Notes under the pieces: model-generated
The model's input: only the letters and a program-made list of their open reading frames with translations
Told to the model about the DNA's origin: nothing
The model's database searches: none
IMG/VR virus record: IMGVR_UViG_3300008107_000544
Coordinates: 1-21,544 of that record
Origin: a virus
Strand: one strand, 5' to 3'
DNA length: 21,544 nucleotides
Translations under genes and position numbers: made by a program
Shown here: in pieces, positions 10,602 through 18,030 of the stretch
Layout: every line of letters begins with the position of its first letter
Position numbering within the stretch: position 1 is the first letter of the stretch

Positions 10602-11201
10602 ATGTTCACAGTTATTGAAGATTGTAGCCCATACTATATTAGGTATACACACGATTCATTAGATGATATTATTAATATTAGTAGTGATAGTATTTCTAAT
10701 GTTGAGTTTAAAGAACCATTCACTCATCATGTGTTACCAAGCGATGTTTCCAATGAGCTAATTAAACTAAATCCATTATCTCAAGTCGTCGAACTGAAAA
10801 AGAAAAGAGTTTCTATGTTCGTCACTAAACCTGGATATTATTATCGCCCACATAAAGATGGTGCAGCAACTAAGGTTAGTATTAATTACTCTGTAAAAAT
10901 ACTAGATGATAAATGCAAAACATCCTGGTATAGTGATGCAGAATTGTCTAGCTACTCTCTAGATGTAGAGACATTATACTCTAGAGAACTAAACGGAGTC
11001 GATAGATATAAACATAAACCATTAAAATCATTAGTGGTTAAACCAAGAGAAGTTGTACTATTCAATACCAACATATGGCATGATTTTGATAATAGTGAAT
11101 CTACAAATGATAGAATGGTGTTAACCTTTAGATGTGTTGATCTGTCTATAAATTTTGACCATATCAAAAGTTTTATATTAAAACATAATGTATTTCGTTA
11201 G
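10602..11201 (+). CDS. Fe(II)/2-oxoglutarate oxygenase-like protein 3
   Basis: A 199-residue protein. It shows H84-x-D86 (YYRPHKDGAA), a distal H160 (NTNIWHDFDN) and R177 (VLTFRCVD), the triad and anchor arginine of iron/2-oxoglutarate oxygenases. The stretch KPREVVLFNTNIWHDFDN is typical of the last strands of this fold. No good ribosome site precedes the start; it begins 8 nt after the rubredoxin-like gene and may depend on read-through. Very AT-rich, like the two other oxygenase-like genes, which suggests a common foreign origin. Its last 14 nt overlap the next gene. Substrate unknown. Confidence 0.65.
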   Translation: MFTVIEDCSPYYIRYTHDSLDDIINISSDSISNVEFKEPFTHHVLPSDVSNELIKLNPLSQVVELKKKRVSMFVTKPGYYYRPHKDGAATKVSINYSVKILDDKCKTSWYSDAELSSYSLDVETLYSRELNGVDRYKHKPLKSLVVKPREVVLFNTNIWHDFDNSESTNDRMVLTFRCVDLSINFDHIKSFILKHNVFR

Positions 11202-11412
11202 AAAAGAAGAATATGCGAGAAGAGTTTCCATCTGTAAAGGATGTGAACTCTACTCGCATTTTTTATGTACAGAATGTGGATGTGCAATACATCTTAAATG
11301 CAAAGTTGCTTTTGTTTCTTGTCCCATAGGTAAATGGAAAGAGACCGATGAGTCTACTGTAGATGATACGATTGGGGATGACGATGATAGTTCTATTTTT
11401 ACTTCAAATTAA
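11188..11412 (+). CDS. small zinc-ribbon-like protein
   Basis: A 74-residue protein. The Cys pattern CKGCELY...CTECGCAIHLKCK...CPIGKW (about residues 16-51) suggests one or two zinc sites; a similar CxxC...CxxCGC...CPxGKW layout is known from many phage proteins. The acidic C-terminus (residues 52-74) is probably disordered. It starts inside the end of the preceding oxygenase gene and overlaps the start of the next, so it is part of a coupled group. Function unknown. Confidence 0.8.
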   Translation: MYFVRKEEYARRVSICKGCELYSHFLCTECGCAIHLKCKVAFVSCPIGKWKETDESTVDDTIGDDDDSSIFTSN

Positions 11413-11728
11413 ACACTGGTACGTGGATTTTGTCATGCAGACAGATAGCATGGTGGCTGGTAAAGCCATCTATGGTAATAAGATGGGCATGCTTCATTCT
11501 ATGGAACACGCAATTGCCACATTACTAATTCTACTTTTCTTTGTAGATCCTATTACTGCCATGGGATTGGCACTGTTTGACTTTGTTACTCACTATCACA
11601 TTGACTGGGTAAAAATGAATTATGGATGCAGAGACATACAAAATCCCAAGTTCTGGAACCATCTCGGGCTGGATCAGATGGCTCACCAAATCGTTTACTT
11701 AGTAATTGCTTTTGCCATCATGATTTAG
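11384..11728 (+). CDS. DUF3307-like membrane protein
   Basis: A 114-residue protein with three hydrophobic segments (about residues 1-8, 38-62 and 98-113), probably membrane spans. Conserved polar marks include HWYVDFVMQ, the pair HSMEHA, THYHIDWVK and LGLDQMAHQ; this His-rich pattern resembles DUF3307 membrane proteins found in phages and bacteria. The start at 11384 is preferred because GGGG lies 6 nt upstream; ATGs at 11363 and 11378 are alternatives. It overlaps the preceding gene by 29 nt. It would sit in the inner membrane; role unknown. Confidence 0.75.
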   Translation: MIVLFLLQIKHWYVDFVMQTDSMVAGKAIYGNKMGMLHSMEHAIATLLILLFFVDPITAMGLALFDFVTHYHIDWVKMNYGCRDIQNPKFWNHLGLDQMAHQIVYLVIAFAIMI

Positions 11729-11731
11729 TTG

Positions 11732-11760
11732 TTGACTTTAATCCCTTTCTGACGTATAAT
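11732..11760 (+). promoter_or_regulatory. sigma70-type promoter P11732
   Basis: TTGACT (11732-11737), 17-bp spacer, TATAAT (11755-11760), followed by the gene at 11788 with a strong ribosome site. Confidence 0.9.
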
Positions 11761-11787
11761 AAGTTATAGATAGAAAAGGAGTTGGTT

Positions 11788-12000
11788 ATGGCAAGAATTG
11801 AGAAACCCACCGTCACTGCCTTCAAAGTACAGTTGACTGAATATGAACGTGGTTGGGGTAGCAAGCCTTGGGATACCCTCTACTTCGACAATGAAGCTGA
11901 AGCCAAGCAATACGCCATCGACTATAACAAAGAGCACAATACTGCTGCCTCGGCTCCAGACTGGTACGTCCGAGCAGACTATGCAGGCAAAGTTAGTTAA
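11788..12000 (+). CDS. hypothetical small protein
   Basis: A 70-residue protein with its own promoter (11732) and a strong AAAGGAG (11775-11781) 6 nt before the ATG; the frame opens earlier only through a TTG. The sequence TAFKVQLTEYERGWGSKPWDTLYFDN reads as beta strands followed by a helix (EAEAKQYAIDYNKEHN). A hairpin terminator follows the stop, so this is a single-gene transcription unit. A small cytoplasmic early protein is likely. No family recognised. Confidence 0.82.
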   Translation: MARIEKPTVTAFKVQLTEYERGWGSKPWDTLYFDNEAEAKQYAIDYNKEHNTAASAPDWYVRADYAGKVS

Positions 12001-12005
12001 ATAAA

Positions 12006-12034
12006 GACCCTACCATGTGTAGGGTCATTCGTTT
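12006..12034 (+). terminator. rho-independent terminator candidate
   Basis: GACCCTAC (12006-12013), loop CATGT, GTAGGGTC (12019-12026), then ATTCGTTTT. Stem of eight pairs directly after the stop at 12000. The T run leads straight into the -35 region of the next promoter. Confidence 0.7.
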
Positions 12035-12039
12035 TGGTG

Positions 12040-12068
12040 TTTACTTTAATTCCGATCTGATGTATAAT
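12040..12068 (+). promoter_or_regulatory. sigma70-type promoter P12040
   Basis: TTTACT (12040-12045), 17-bp spacer beginning TTAATTC, TATAAT (12063-12068). Confidence 0.88.
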
Positions 12069-12098
12069 ATGTCTATGATGAATCGAAAAGGAACTGAA

Positions 12099-12335
12099 AT
12101 GAAACGTGGTGATCTGATCAAGTCTTTTGACTTTACTGGTATTGATTCTTGCTACATGATTGGTCGTGTGGTTTCTATCTCTGACATGGATCAAACTGTT
12201 CGCTGCGAATTCATGAGCCGAGTGTTTGACAACAAAGTCGACAAGAAGTTTAAGACTGACTTCTTTGTTGCTCCTCTGAATGGTGCCAGCTTCTTGGATC
12301 GTCCAGAGTTTCCTCGTTTGGTTGTTTTGGGTTAA
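12099..12335 (+). CDS. hypothetical small protein
   Basis: A 78-residue protein, first gene after P12040. The start at 12099 follows AAAAGGAA (12087-12094). The same leader (ATGATGAAxCGAAAAGGAACTGAAATG) occurs before the gene at 17819, and in both cases an upstream ATGATG is in frame, so a slightly longer product starting at 12075 is possible. The protein looks beta-rich (IGRVVSISDMDQTVRCEFMSR), perhaps a small barrel. No family recognised. Confidence 0.78.
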   Translation: MKRGDLIKSFDFTGIDSCYMIGRVVSISDMDQTVRCEFMSRVFDNKVDKKFKTDFFVAPLNGASFLDRPEFPRLVVLG

Positions 12336-12349
12336 TTAAAGGAAATATG

Positions 12350-12571
12350 ATGAAAGCCTCCCAGAAATTTCGCGTAGTTATTAAAGGTGTTCACTTTTAC
12401 ACTACTGCCAAGCAGATTCGTAACGGTGTTGGTGACCAGTATAGCGTCAACGCTGCCATTCAAAAATGCCTTTTAGTTCTAGAGACTATGCGTAAGAATG
12501 ACAACATTCCCCCTGTTGGTCTCGCTGGAACATGGGAAGGTCTTCAAGTACAATTGGACATGTGTGTATGA
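12350..12571 (+). CDS. hypothetical small protein
   Basis: A 73-residue basic protein. AAAGGAAA (12338-12345) precedes two consecutive ATGs at 12347 and 12350; the second has better spacing. Predicted strand (KFRVVIKGVHFYT) then helix (NAAIQKCLLVLETMRKN). Its stop overlaps the start of the phosphatase-like gene (ATGA), so the two are coupled. No family recognised. Confidence 0.78.
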   Translation: MKASQKFRVVIKGVHFYTTAKQIRNGVGDQYSVNAAIQKCLLVLETMRKNDNIPPVGLAGTWEGLQVQLDMCV

Positions 12572-12993
12572 CTATTCGTTGGATTGAAAACGTAAGCAAG
12601 CAAGATGTGAAACTGGGGTTTCACATGGATCCTGGTCCAAACGCTATGCTGATTCGCATTCAAGATCCTGCCACTGAGTTCGGCGAGATTGCCCGTGCTG
12701 ACATGTTCAAAGAAGTCCACGAGTTCGAATTCTTGGATGCTGAAGATGACGATGGTTTCGAGGAAGATGCTAAGATTAGCGATGATCAAGCAGCTGAGCT
12801 GGTTCGTTTGCTGGAGCATGCTCTCGATAAGTCGATGAACGTAGTTGTTCACTGTCATGCTGGTATCTGCCGCTCTGGTGCTGTCGTTGAGATTGCTACC
12901 ATGATGGGCTTTACTGCCGCTGAACGTCTCCGCATACCAAACATGCGGGTAAAACATAAAATGATGAAAGTCCTTGGCTGGACTTATGATTAA
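12568..12993 (+). CDS. protein-tyrosine/dual-specificity phosphatase-like protein
   Basis: A 141-residue protein containing the active-site signature H95-C96-x5-R102 (VHCHAGICRSG), the cysteine phosphatase P-loop in which Cys is the nucleophile and Arg binds phosphate. A conserved SG follows. Upstream Asp-rich residues (58-62) could supply the general acid. Such phage enzymes may act on proteins or on RNA 5' ends, as RNA triphosphatases of this superfamily do; the sequence does not decide. It starts in an ATGA overlap with the preceding gene and lies 202 nt upstream of an RNA ligase. Length is typical of a compact dual-specificity phosphatase. Confidence 0.82.
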   Translation: MTIRWIENVSKQDVKLGFHMDPGPNAMLIRIQDPATEFGEIARADMFKEVHEFEFLDAEDDDGFEEDAKISDDQAAELVRLLEHALDKSMNVVVHCHAGICRSGAVVEIATMMGFTAAERLRIPNMRVKHKMMKVLGWTYD

Positions 12994-13004
12994 GGAATTT
13001 TCAT

Positions 13005-13193
13005 ATGGCTTACAATAATGGAAATACGTATGACCAAGAAGCAGACTATGCTAAGAAGTCTATGGCAGAATTGATTGCCATTCGCACTCAGTTCGAGTTG
13101 GCTGTTGTGAATCATCCGAATGGTCCCAAGATGTTCAATGAGCACTTGGAGTGGGTCAAAATGAAAATTGCAGAACGGATTGGAAAGAAATAA
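13005..13193 (+). CDS. hypothetical small helical protein
   Basis: A 62-residue protein preceded by AAGGAA at about 8 nt. It reads as two helices (YAKKSMAELIAIRTQFELAVV and MFNEHLEWVKMKIAERIGKK). It lies directly upstream of the RNA ligase gene, 2 nt from stop to start, so it may be coupled to it. No family recognised. Confidence 0.8.
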   Translation: MAYNNGNTYDQEADYAKKSMAELIAIRTQFELAVVNHPNGPKMFNEHLEWVKMKIAERIGKK

Positions 13194-13195
13194 TT

Positions 13196-14230
13196 ATGAG
13201 AAAACTGGCTACTATTCGCGTGATTGATGCACTGAATCCTATCGAGGGTGCAGATGCCATCGAGTGCGCAACCATCGGTGGATGGAAAGTTGTTGTTAAG
13301 AAGGGTGAGTTCAACGTTGGTGATCGTGCAGTCTATTGCGAAATTGACTCATGGATTCCCACTGAGTTGGCACCATTCTTGTCTAAAGGTAAAGAGCCTC
13401 GTGTATTCGAAGGCATCCGTGGTGAACGTCTGCGCACTGTCAAGCTGCGTGGTCAACTGTCACAAGGTTTGCTGCTGAATCTTGATCTAGCTATCCCACA
13501 AACCAATTCCTTCGCTGAAGGTGACGATGTATCTGAAGTGTTGAATATTGTCAAGTGGGAAATGCCCATGAATGCTCAGCTTGCTGGCATGGCACGTGGT
13601 AACTTTCCATCTCTGATTCCAAAGACTGATCAAGAACGTGCGCAAAACATGGTCAAAGAGATCGTGTCTGCAAATGAAGCTGGCATGCGCTTTGAAATCA
13701 CTGAGAAGCTGGAAGGCTCTTCAATGACTGTGTACTTGATTGATGGTGAGTTTGGTGTATGCTCTCGAAATCTTGACCTGAAGGAAACTGAAGGTAATGC
13801 ATTCTGGCAAGTTGCTCGCCGTGATGGCATCGAAGAAAAGATGCGCAATGAAACTGACGAGAACTGGGACTTTGCTATCCAAGGCGAACTGATTGGTCCA
13901 GGAATCCAAGGTAACATCTACAACCTGAAAGAAGTAGAGTTCCGTGTGTTCGACGTTTACGATATCACTAATGGATGCTACTTGAATCCATTGCCAAGAC
14001 GTAACCTAATTGCATGCATGGACTTGAAGCATGTTCCTGTACTGGTTGCTGCTGGTTCTCTTTACGACACTCTTGGCATCACTGATATTCCTCAGCTGCT
14101 AAAGTTTGCCGAAGGTAAGTCTGTCATGGGCATGATTGGTTGCGAACGTGAGGGGCTTGTGTTCAAAGAAGTTTCTGGTGGAATGACTTTCAAAGTTATT
14201 TCTAACAAGTACCTGCTTGGAGAAAAGTAA
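13196..14230 (+). CDS. RNA ligase, Rnl2/DraRnl-like
   Basis: A 344-residue protein. The N-terminal ~120 residues form an OB-like module (GGWKVVVKKGEFNVGDRAVYC). The nucleotidyltransferase core follows: motif I K171-L-E-G (EKLEGSSMTVY), a SRNLDL segment, a motif III region (QGELIGPGIQGN, FRVFDVYDI), motif IV EGLVFKEV (319-326) and motif V FKVISNKYLL (332-341). An N-terminal OB domain is characteristic of the Deinococcus Rnl/Naegleria Rnl5-like group rather than T4 Rnl1. These enzymes adenylate a lysine and seal 3'-OH to 5'-phosphate RNA ends. The start at 13196 follows GGAAAG. It shares one base with the next gene (TAATG). It would act in repair of broken tRNA or other RNA in a phage with many tRNAs. 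Confidence 0.88.
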   Translation: MRKLATIRVIDALNPIEGADAIECATIGGWKVVVKKGEFNVGDRAVYCEIDSWIPTELAPFLSKGKEPRVFEGIRGERLRTVKLRGQLSQGLLLNLDLAIPQTNSFAEGDDVSEVLNIVKWEMPMNAQLAGMARGNFPSLIPKTDQERAQNMVKEIVSANEAGMRFEITEKLEGSSMTVYLIDGEFGVCSRNLDLKETEGNAFWQVARRDGIEEKMRNETDENWDFAIQGELIGPGIQGNIYNLKEVEFRVFDVYDITNGCYLNPLPRRNLIACMDLKHVPVLVAAGSLYDTLGITDIPQLLKFAEGKSVMGMIGCEREGLVFKEVSGGMTFKVISNKYLLGEK

Positions 14231-14586
14231 TGACTGATACTGTAGAGAAACCAAAGATGTGGGAGTTGGGTGTCATGATTCATGGCTACCGTCTGAAGCA
14301 AACATGTGGTGCTTGTCCTGAGCAATACGATGTGTTTGACGATCTTGGTCAGCAAGTGGCGTATTTCCGCTTGCGGCATGGTGGGTTCCGAGTGGACGTA
14401 CCTGACGTTGGTGGTGAAACTATCTTCACAGCATCACCAAGAGGTGACGGTGCTTTCCATCCAGAAGAGCGAGTCTACTATCTGACGGAAGCTGTGATGG
14501 CTGTGCAAGAATATTACATCAATCGCAAGTGGGACAAAGAAAATTGGTTTGATGTTGACGCTAATCGTTGGACTGATTCAGAATGA
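14230..14586 (+). CDS. hypothetical protein
   Basis: A 118-residue protein starting in a TAATG overlap with the RNA ligase and ending in an ATGA overlap with the next gene. It has one CGAC pair, several Gly- and aromatic-rich strands (QQVAYFRLRHGGFRVDVPDVGG) and a C-terminal helix. No signal or membrane segment. The central part reads as beta sheet. No family recognised; coupling suggests it is made with the ligase. Confidence 0.78.
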   Translation: MTDTVEKPKMWELGVMIHGYRLKQTCGACPEQYDVFDDLGQQVAYFRLRHGGFRVDVPDVGGETIFTASPRGDGAFHPEERVYYLTEAVMAVQEYYINRKWDKENWFDVDANRWTDSE

Positions 14587-14948
14587 AAGCATACCTACAT
14601 GGAAAGATCCACGCTAAGAAATACGGTGGCGTCCCAGATGACTACGCAGACATCGACGACTTCATTGACTCAACCAAATCAGCAGTCGCTGATGTCAGAC
14701 ATCGAGCAATTCTACACTCGGCATTTGGATGTTATCTCGTCGAAAGAGTATTCGGCAGGACTCGTTCCAATTCAGAAGGGCGTGAGTATTCCCCACGAGA
14801 TATTGCCGAAGATCATATACAACAAGACTTAGGTTTCATTCCTACCATGGAGCAATACCTAAACAACATGACTATCCAACCTTGGATGTCAGGCACCGAG
14901 AAAAAGAACGCAGGTTCTAAATCTAAATTTATTAAACTGGAGGATTAA
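14583..14948 (+). CDS. DUF6915-like protein
   Basis: A 121-residue protein. The N-terminal half shows a His-rich helical pattern (HGKIHAKKYGGVPDDYADIDDFIDSTK, then DVRHRAILHSAFGCYLVERVFG), which I recognise as the DUF6915 layout found in phage and bacterial proteins. The regularly spaced His residues could bind metal. A second part (DIAEDHIQQDLGFIPTMEQYL) is also conserved in that group. Coupled to the preceding gene by an ATGA overlap. Function unknown. Confidence 0.75.
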   Translation: MKAYLHGKIHAKKYGGVPDDYADIDDFIDSTKSAVADVRHRAILHSAFGCYLVERVFGRTRSNSEGREYSPRDIAEDHIQQDLGFIPTMEQYLNNMTIQPWMSGTEKKNAGSKSKFIKLED

Positions 14949-14952
14949 TATC

Positions 14953-15351
14953 ATGGGTAAAGTAGCAACAGTAATCGCAGCACCAATTGAAGGTGCGTTG
15001 AAGAATACCATTAACGTAGGTGACACCGTCATGGTTGTTACCACTGGTTACTCGCATAGAGTTAGTGTAACAAAGGGTAAGTATGTTGGATATATCGAAA
15101 ACCAAGGTGGCTACTACACCAAACGTGCACGTATCGAAGTCGAGACTGAACGATCATTCCAAGTAAAACCAGATGGTACTGAGTTTAGCTGGTCTAAGGA
15201 CTATGATAGAAAAACATGGGAAGACGTTAAGAAAACTCTTACATGGAAGAAAGAGCCTTACATCCGTAAGTCTACATTGAACTTGAATCGCATTGTAACA
15301 ATTGCACAAGCTGACCACGCAATTGTTGAAACTGTTGGTAAACTGGTATAA
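14953..15351 (+). CDS. hypothetical protein
   Basis: A 132-residue beta-rich protein: an NVGDTVMVVTTGYSHRVSVTKGKYVGYIE stretch resembles a small SH3-like or KOW-like barrel, followed by strands rich in Lys and Arg. GGAG (14939-14942) precedes the ATG. It is basic overall, so RNA or DNA contact is possible. No family recognised with confidence. Confidence 0.78.
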   Translation: MGKVATVIAAPIEGALKNTINVGDTVMVVTTGYSHRVSVTKGKYVGYIENQGGYYTKRARIEVETERSFQVKPDGTEFSWSKDYDRKTWEDVKKTLTWKKEPYIRKSTLNLNRIVTIAQADHAIVETVGKLV

Positions 15352-15360
15352 GGAATAATC

Positions 15361-15873
15361 ATGAGCAAACTACAAACTGCATTCGAGCAATTGATCAGCG
15401 ATCAAGCTGACTTGAAACGTAAGTTCCAAGAGCAAGCACAAGGCTTGTTTAAAGAAATCACTAAGGAGTTCTTCGAAAAGAATCCAGGAATTACTGGCGT
15501 TGTATGGACTCAGTATACTCCATACTTCAATGATGGTGACACGTGTGTATTCTCTGTTGGTGATCTTACATTCACTAATGCACCATCAGATGAATTGAGT
15601 GACATTCGTTGGGGTGACTACGAAGGTGACACTGAAGGTGTATGGGCAGCTGATAATGTTGGTTATGTCCTGGAGTCAGATCGTGAGTACTACCAAGATA
15701 CCAAGAATGCGATTCTTGCGGCTGGTGGTGTGGATGCTGCAGCTTGCGCATTGTTTTCAAAAGCTGTTGGTTCTAGCGAGATGGAAGATGTCATGCAAGC
15801 GATGTTTGGTGACCATGTAAAGGTCATTGCCACTCGCGAAGGATTCGACGTAGAAGATTATGACCACGACTGA
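15361..15873 (+). CDS. conserved phage protein, unknown function
   Basis: A 170-residue acidic protein. It begins with a helical segment (LQTAFEQLISDQADLKRKFQEQAQGLFKEI, about residues 4-33) and continues with GVVWTQYTPYFNDGDTCVFSV, a stretch I recall as recurring in hypothetical proteins of large phages, then an acidic C-terminus. AAGGAA precedes the ATG. The next gene starts 14 nt before its stop. Function unknown. Confidence 0.8.
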   Translation: MSKLQTAFEQLISDQADLKRKFQEQAQGLFKEITKEFFEKNPGITGVVWTQYTPYFNDGDTCVFSVGDLTFTNAPSDELSDIRWGDYEGDTEGVWAADNVGYVLESDREYYQDTKNAILAAGGVDAAACALFSKAVGSSEMEDVMQAMFGDHVKVIATREGFDVEDYDHD

Positions 15874-16336
15874 CAAAGTACGTCGCGACGCATACTTCTG
15901 TATACACACGACCATGCAATCAGGCTTTGAGTGCTTGATTCCTGCTCGTGGGTATAGCCTAAAGTCGTGGTTGGCATTCGAGGAAAGACTTGGTGCTAAA
16001 TACGAATATGACGAAATCACTGAACAAGCATACATTCATCTAATGCTAGGTGATCCCAATGACCCACTTGGAGAAAAATATGGACCAGCAAGCGAAGGAA
16101 CAGCACAGCAAGAGAATCCACCAAAAAGAAGTCGTGGTAAAGCGAAAGTTGAAGATAGCCCAAAGCCACGGACTCCAAGAAAAACAACCACACAAGCTGG
16201 CAAAAAAGAGCCCAGTGTCGTGCGGAAATCCCCAGTGCGTGATGTGCGCAAATCCAAGAAAGACGTTCAAGGAACTGACAATCCAGGAAAAGCGACACCT
16301 ACAAAACGTAGAAGCCCAGCGAGACAAAAGAAGTAA
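15860..16336 (+). CDS. hypothetical protein with long basic tail
   Basis: A 158-residue protein. The N-terminal ~75 residues look folded (DAYFCIHTTMQSGFECLIPARG, then a helix). The C-terminal half (about 85-158) is a low-complexity tail rich in Lys, Arg, Pro, Ser and Thr, probably disordered and nucleic-acid binding. It overlaps the preceding gene by 14 nt and shares its stop region (TAATG) with the next. No family recognised. Confidence 0.72.
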   Translation: MTTTDKVRRDAYFCIHTTMQSGFECLIPARGYSLKSWLAFEERLGAKYEYDEITEQAYIHLMLGDPNDPLGEKYGPASEGTAQQENPPKRSRGKAKVEDSPKPRTPRKTTTQAGKKEPSVVRKSPVRDVRKSKKDVQGTDNPGKATPTKRRSPARQKK

Positions 16337-16560
16337 TGGCATTTATGAATCCGAATCCGACATGTACCAATGAATGCAGGTTTTCTCCTGGACTTAGTAT
16401 GACCACTGCAGTCTATTATGCTCCAATCTATGACAAGTATGGCAATAATGTTAATCCAGATCGTAATTTGACTTCTGGTAGCATTAACTGCCATACTTGT
16501 AATCGTAGTTGGACATACTACTCTGATATCAATGGCACAGAGTATAAGGAAACTACATGA
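16336..16560 (+). CDS. hypothetical small Cys-containing protein
   Basis: A 74-residue protein with four Cys: two near the N-terminus (CTNEC) and a CHTC pair near the C-terminus, possibly one zinc site. Many Tyr, Asn and Thr. It starts in a TAATG overlap and ends in an ATGA overlap with the next gene. No family recognised. Confidence 0.75.
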   Translation: MAFMNPNPTCTNECRFSPGLSMTTAVYYAPIYDKYGNNVNPDRNLTSGSINCHTCNRSWTYYSDINGTEYKETT

Positions 16561-16862
16561 GTATAATGCAACCTGATTTTGATGTAACTTTTGAATATGA
16601 AGACCATGCCATCCAAGGCAAAATGGTTATTGGTCGTGCAATACTACCAGAAGAATATCATTTAAAAGCATTGAGTGATGCAGCATTCAAACAGAACGTA
16701 CGAGAAATTCTTATTCAGAAATTGGCTGAGGCATTATACGCAGAGAAACTGGTAGAAATCAATCAAGCAAAAGATCCGCTAAGTGGAGAATTACGACTTA
16801 TTATCCGTGCATTTATGACACCAGATTCTCAAGTACGAATATTAAGAACGGTAAAGCGATGA
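16557..16862 (+). CDS. hypothetical protein
   Basis: A 101-residue protein with N-terminal strands (FDVTFEYEDHAIQGKMVIGRAIL), a central helix (AFKQNVREILIQKLAEALYAEKLVEI) and C-terminal strands (LRLIIRAFM). ATGA overlaps at both ends place it in a tightly coupled run. No family recognised. Confidence 0.78.
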   Translation: MSIMQPDFDVTFEYEDHAIQGKMVIGRAILPEEYHLKALSDAAFKQNVREILIQKLAEALYAEKLVEINQAKDPLSGELRLIIRAFMTPDSQVRILRTVKR

Positions 16863-17074
16863 GATATTGGACAATTGTATTCCCTGGAGAATGTGGTCAG
16901 CATGTTCAAGAAACATGGAGCGAAGAACAGATTCTCAAATCTTATTATTCCTATTGGTTTCATAAGATGTGCGAAGCAAATATGCATAGTATAATTAGTG
17001 ATGCACTTTGTATTGTAGATTGGATTACCATTCATTGGGCAATGGAAACAGACGAGTTTGGAAATAAGATATGA
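16859..17074 (+). CDS. conserved small phage protein
   Basis: A 71-residue protein rich in Trp and Tyr. The segment FPGECGQHVQETWSEEQILKSY (about residues 8-29) followed by CIVDWITIHWAME is a pattern I recall from small hypothetical proteins of many large phages. ATGA overlaps with neighbours on both sides, the downstream one being the kinase-like gene. Function unknown. Confidence 0.8.
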   Translation: MRYWTIVFPGECGQHVQETWSEEQILKSYYSYWFHKMCEANMHSIISDALCIVDWITIHWAMETDEFGNKI

Positions 17075-17541
17075 GTAAATTATACGTATTAGTTGGAGTT
17101 CCTGGTTCTGGAAAGAGCACATGGGTGCATAATCAAAAGTGGGTAGACGAATGCGTATATGTATCCACAGATGAGTTTGTAGAAGATTATGCAAAGGAAT
17201 GTAATCTTACATATTCTGAGGTATTCCAAGATTATATGCCACGTGCAGTAGAGTTAATGGTTGAGCGAGTATTATGGGCAAAGGCATTGGGTAAGGATAT
17301 TATCTGGGATCAAACCAGCACTACTATCAAAACTCGTGCAAAGAAACTGCGAATGCTTCCAGATTATTATGCAATTGCCGTGGTGTTTAAGACTCCCCAA
17401 TCTGCAGAATTACAACGTAGATTAACATCTCGTCCAGGAAAGATAATCCCACAGGATGTAGTTGATAGTATGACACTACAATTGATTAACGAACCACCTT
17501 CAATTGAAGAAGGATTTAAGGAAATTTGGTATGCAGAATAG
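17071..17541 (+). CDS. P-loop kinase, polynucleotide-kinase-like
   Basis: A 156-residue P-loop protein. Walker A is GVPGSGKST (residues 9-17) at the N-terminus, followed by VYVSTDEF (29-36), where the Asp corresponds to the catalytic Asp of T4 polynucleotide kinase-type enzymes. DIIWDQTSTTIKTRAKK gives the next conserved Asp/Thr and lid-region basic residues, and AELQRRL supplies further Arg. Size and order match a stand-alone 5'-OH kinase domain without the 3' phosphatase domain. With the RNA ligase at 13196 it would heal and seal broken RNA. Another small-molecule kinase of the same AAA_33 class is possible. Coupled upstream by ATGA. Confidence 0.78.
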   Translation: MSKLYVLVGVPGSGKSTWVHNQKWVDECVYVSTDEFVEDYAKECNLTYSEVFQDYMPRAVELMVERVLWAKALGKDIIWDQTSTTIKTRAKKLRMLPDYYAIAVVFKTPQSAELQRRLTSRPGKIIPQDVVDSMTLQLINEPPSIEEGFKEIWYAE

Positions 17542-17740
17542 TATTTTCTTACATAAAGATGATTTAGAAACTCTAATTCAGTTTCTAAATGCATTCCCCA
17601 ATGGCACTGATATAGTAGAAGTTATAGCAGATAATAGTTCTGGTATTGGAACTATTATCACTGCCAAAATCAATGGAATTGCGTTGAACGGCACGGTGGT
17701 AGACGTCACTAAGACGATAGTGGACGAGTCCAGCTGGTAA
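17531..17740 (+). CDS. hypothetical small protein
   Basis: A 69-residue protein starting 11 nt before the end of the kinase gene; AAGGAA (17519-17524) lies 6 nt before the ATG at 17531, which is why this start is preferred to an earlier ATG. A helix (KDDLETLIQFLNAF) is followed by strands (TIITAKINGIALNGTVVDVT). Last gene of this operon. No family recognised. Confidence 0.75.
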   Translation: MQNSIFLHKDDLETLIQFLNAFPNGTDIVEVIADNSSGIGTIITAKINGIALNGTVVDVTKTIVDESSW

Positions 17741-17759
17741 CCCTACAAGTCTGAGGGGC

Positions 17760-17788
17760 TTTACTTTAATTCGATCCTGTGGTATAAT
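17760..17788 (+). promoter_or_regulatory. sigma70-type promoter P17760
   Basis: TTTACT (17760-17765), 17-bp spacer beginning TTAATTC, TATAAT (17783-17788). A short CCCT/AGGG hairpin abuts its upstream edge. Confidence 0.88.
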
Positions 17789-17818
17789 CATTCTATGATG
17801 AAACGAAAAGGAACTGAA

Positions 17819-18016
17819 ATGTCTACGATGAGTGAGATCCATGCTGAGGTTGTTGAGATGGTTGAGTTGTGCTTCAACTACGAAAATATCATCGACTTCA
17901 TGGTTGATGCTGGCTACCCTCGCGAGGCATGCCGAATCATCATCGAGGAGATTGCCATTGATATCGATGCGCGAGAACGTGCTGCCGAGATTGCTGCAGA
18001 ATCATACTTCAATTAA
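17819..18016 (+). CDS. hypothetical small acidic helical protein
   Basis: A 65-residue acidic protein, mainly helical (HAEVVEMVELCFNYENIIDFMV, then ACRIIIEEIAIDIDARERAAEI). The start follows AAAAGGAA in a leader nearly identical to that of the gene at 12099; an in-frame ATGATG at 17795 lies near the predicted transcription start. The YENIIDFMVDAGYPREAC segment recalls a short helix-turn-helix, but no family is claimed. Confidence 0.75.
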   Translation: MSTMSEIHAEVVEMVELCFNYENIIDFMVDAGYPREACRIIIEEIAIDIDARERAAEIAAESYFN

Positions 18017-18030
18017 GGTCGGAGAATAAT

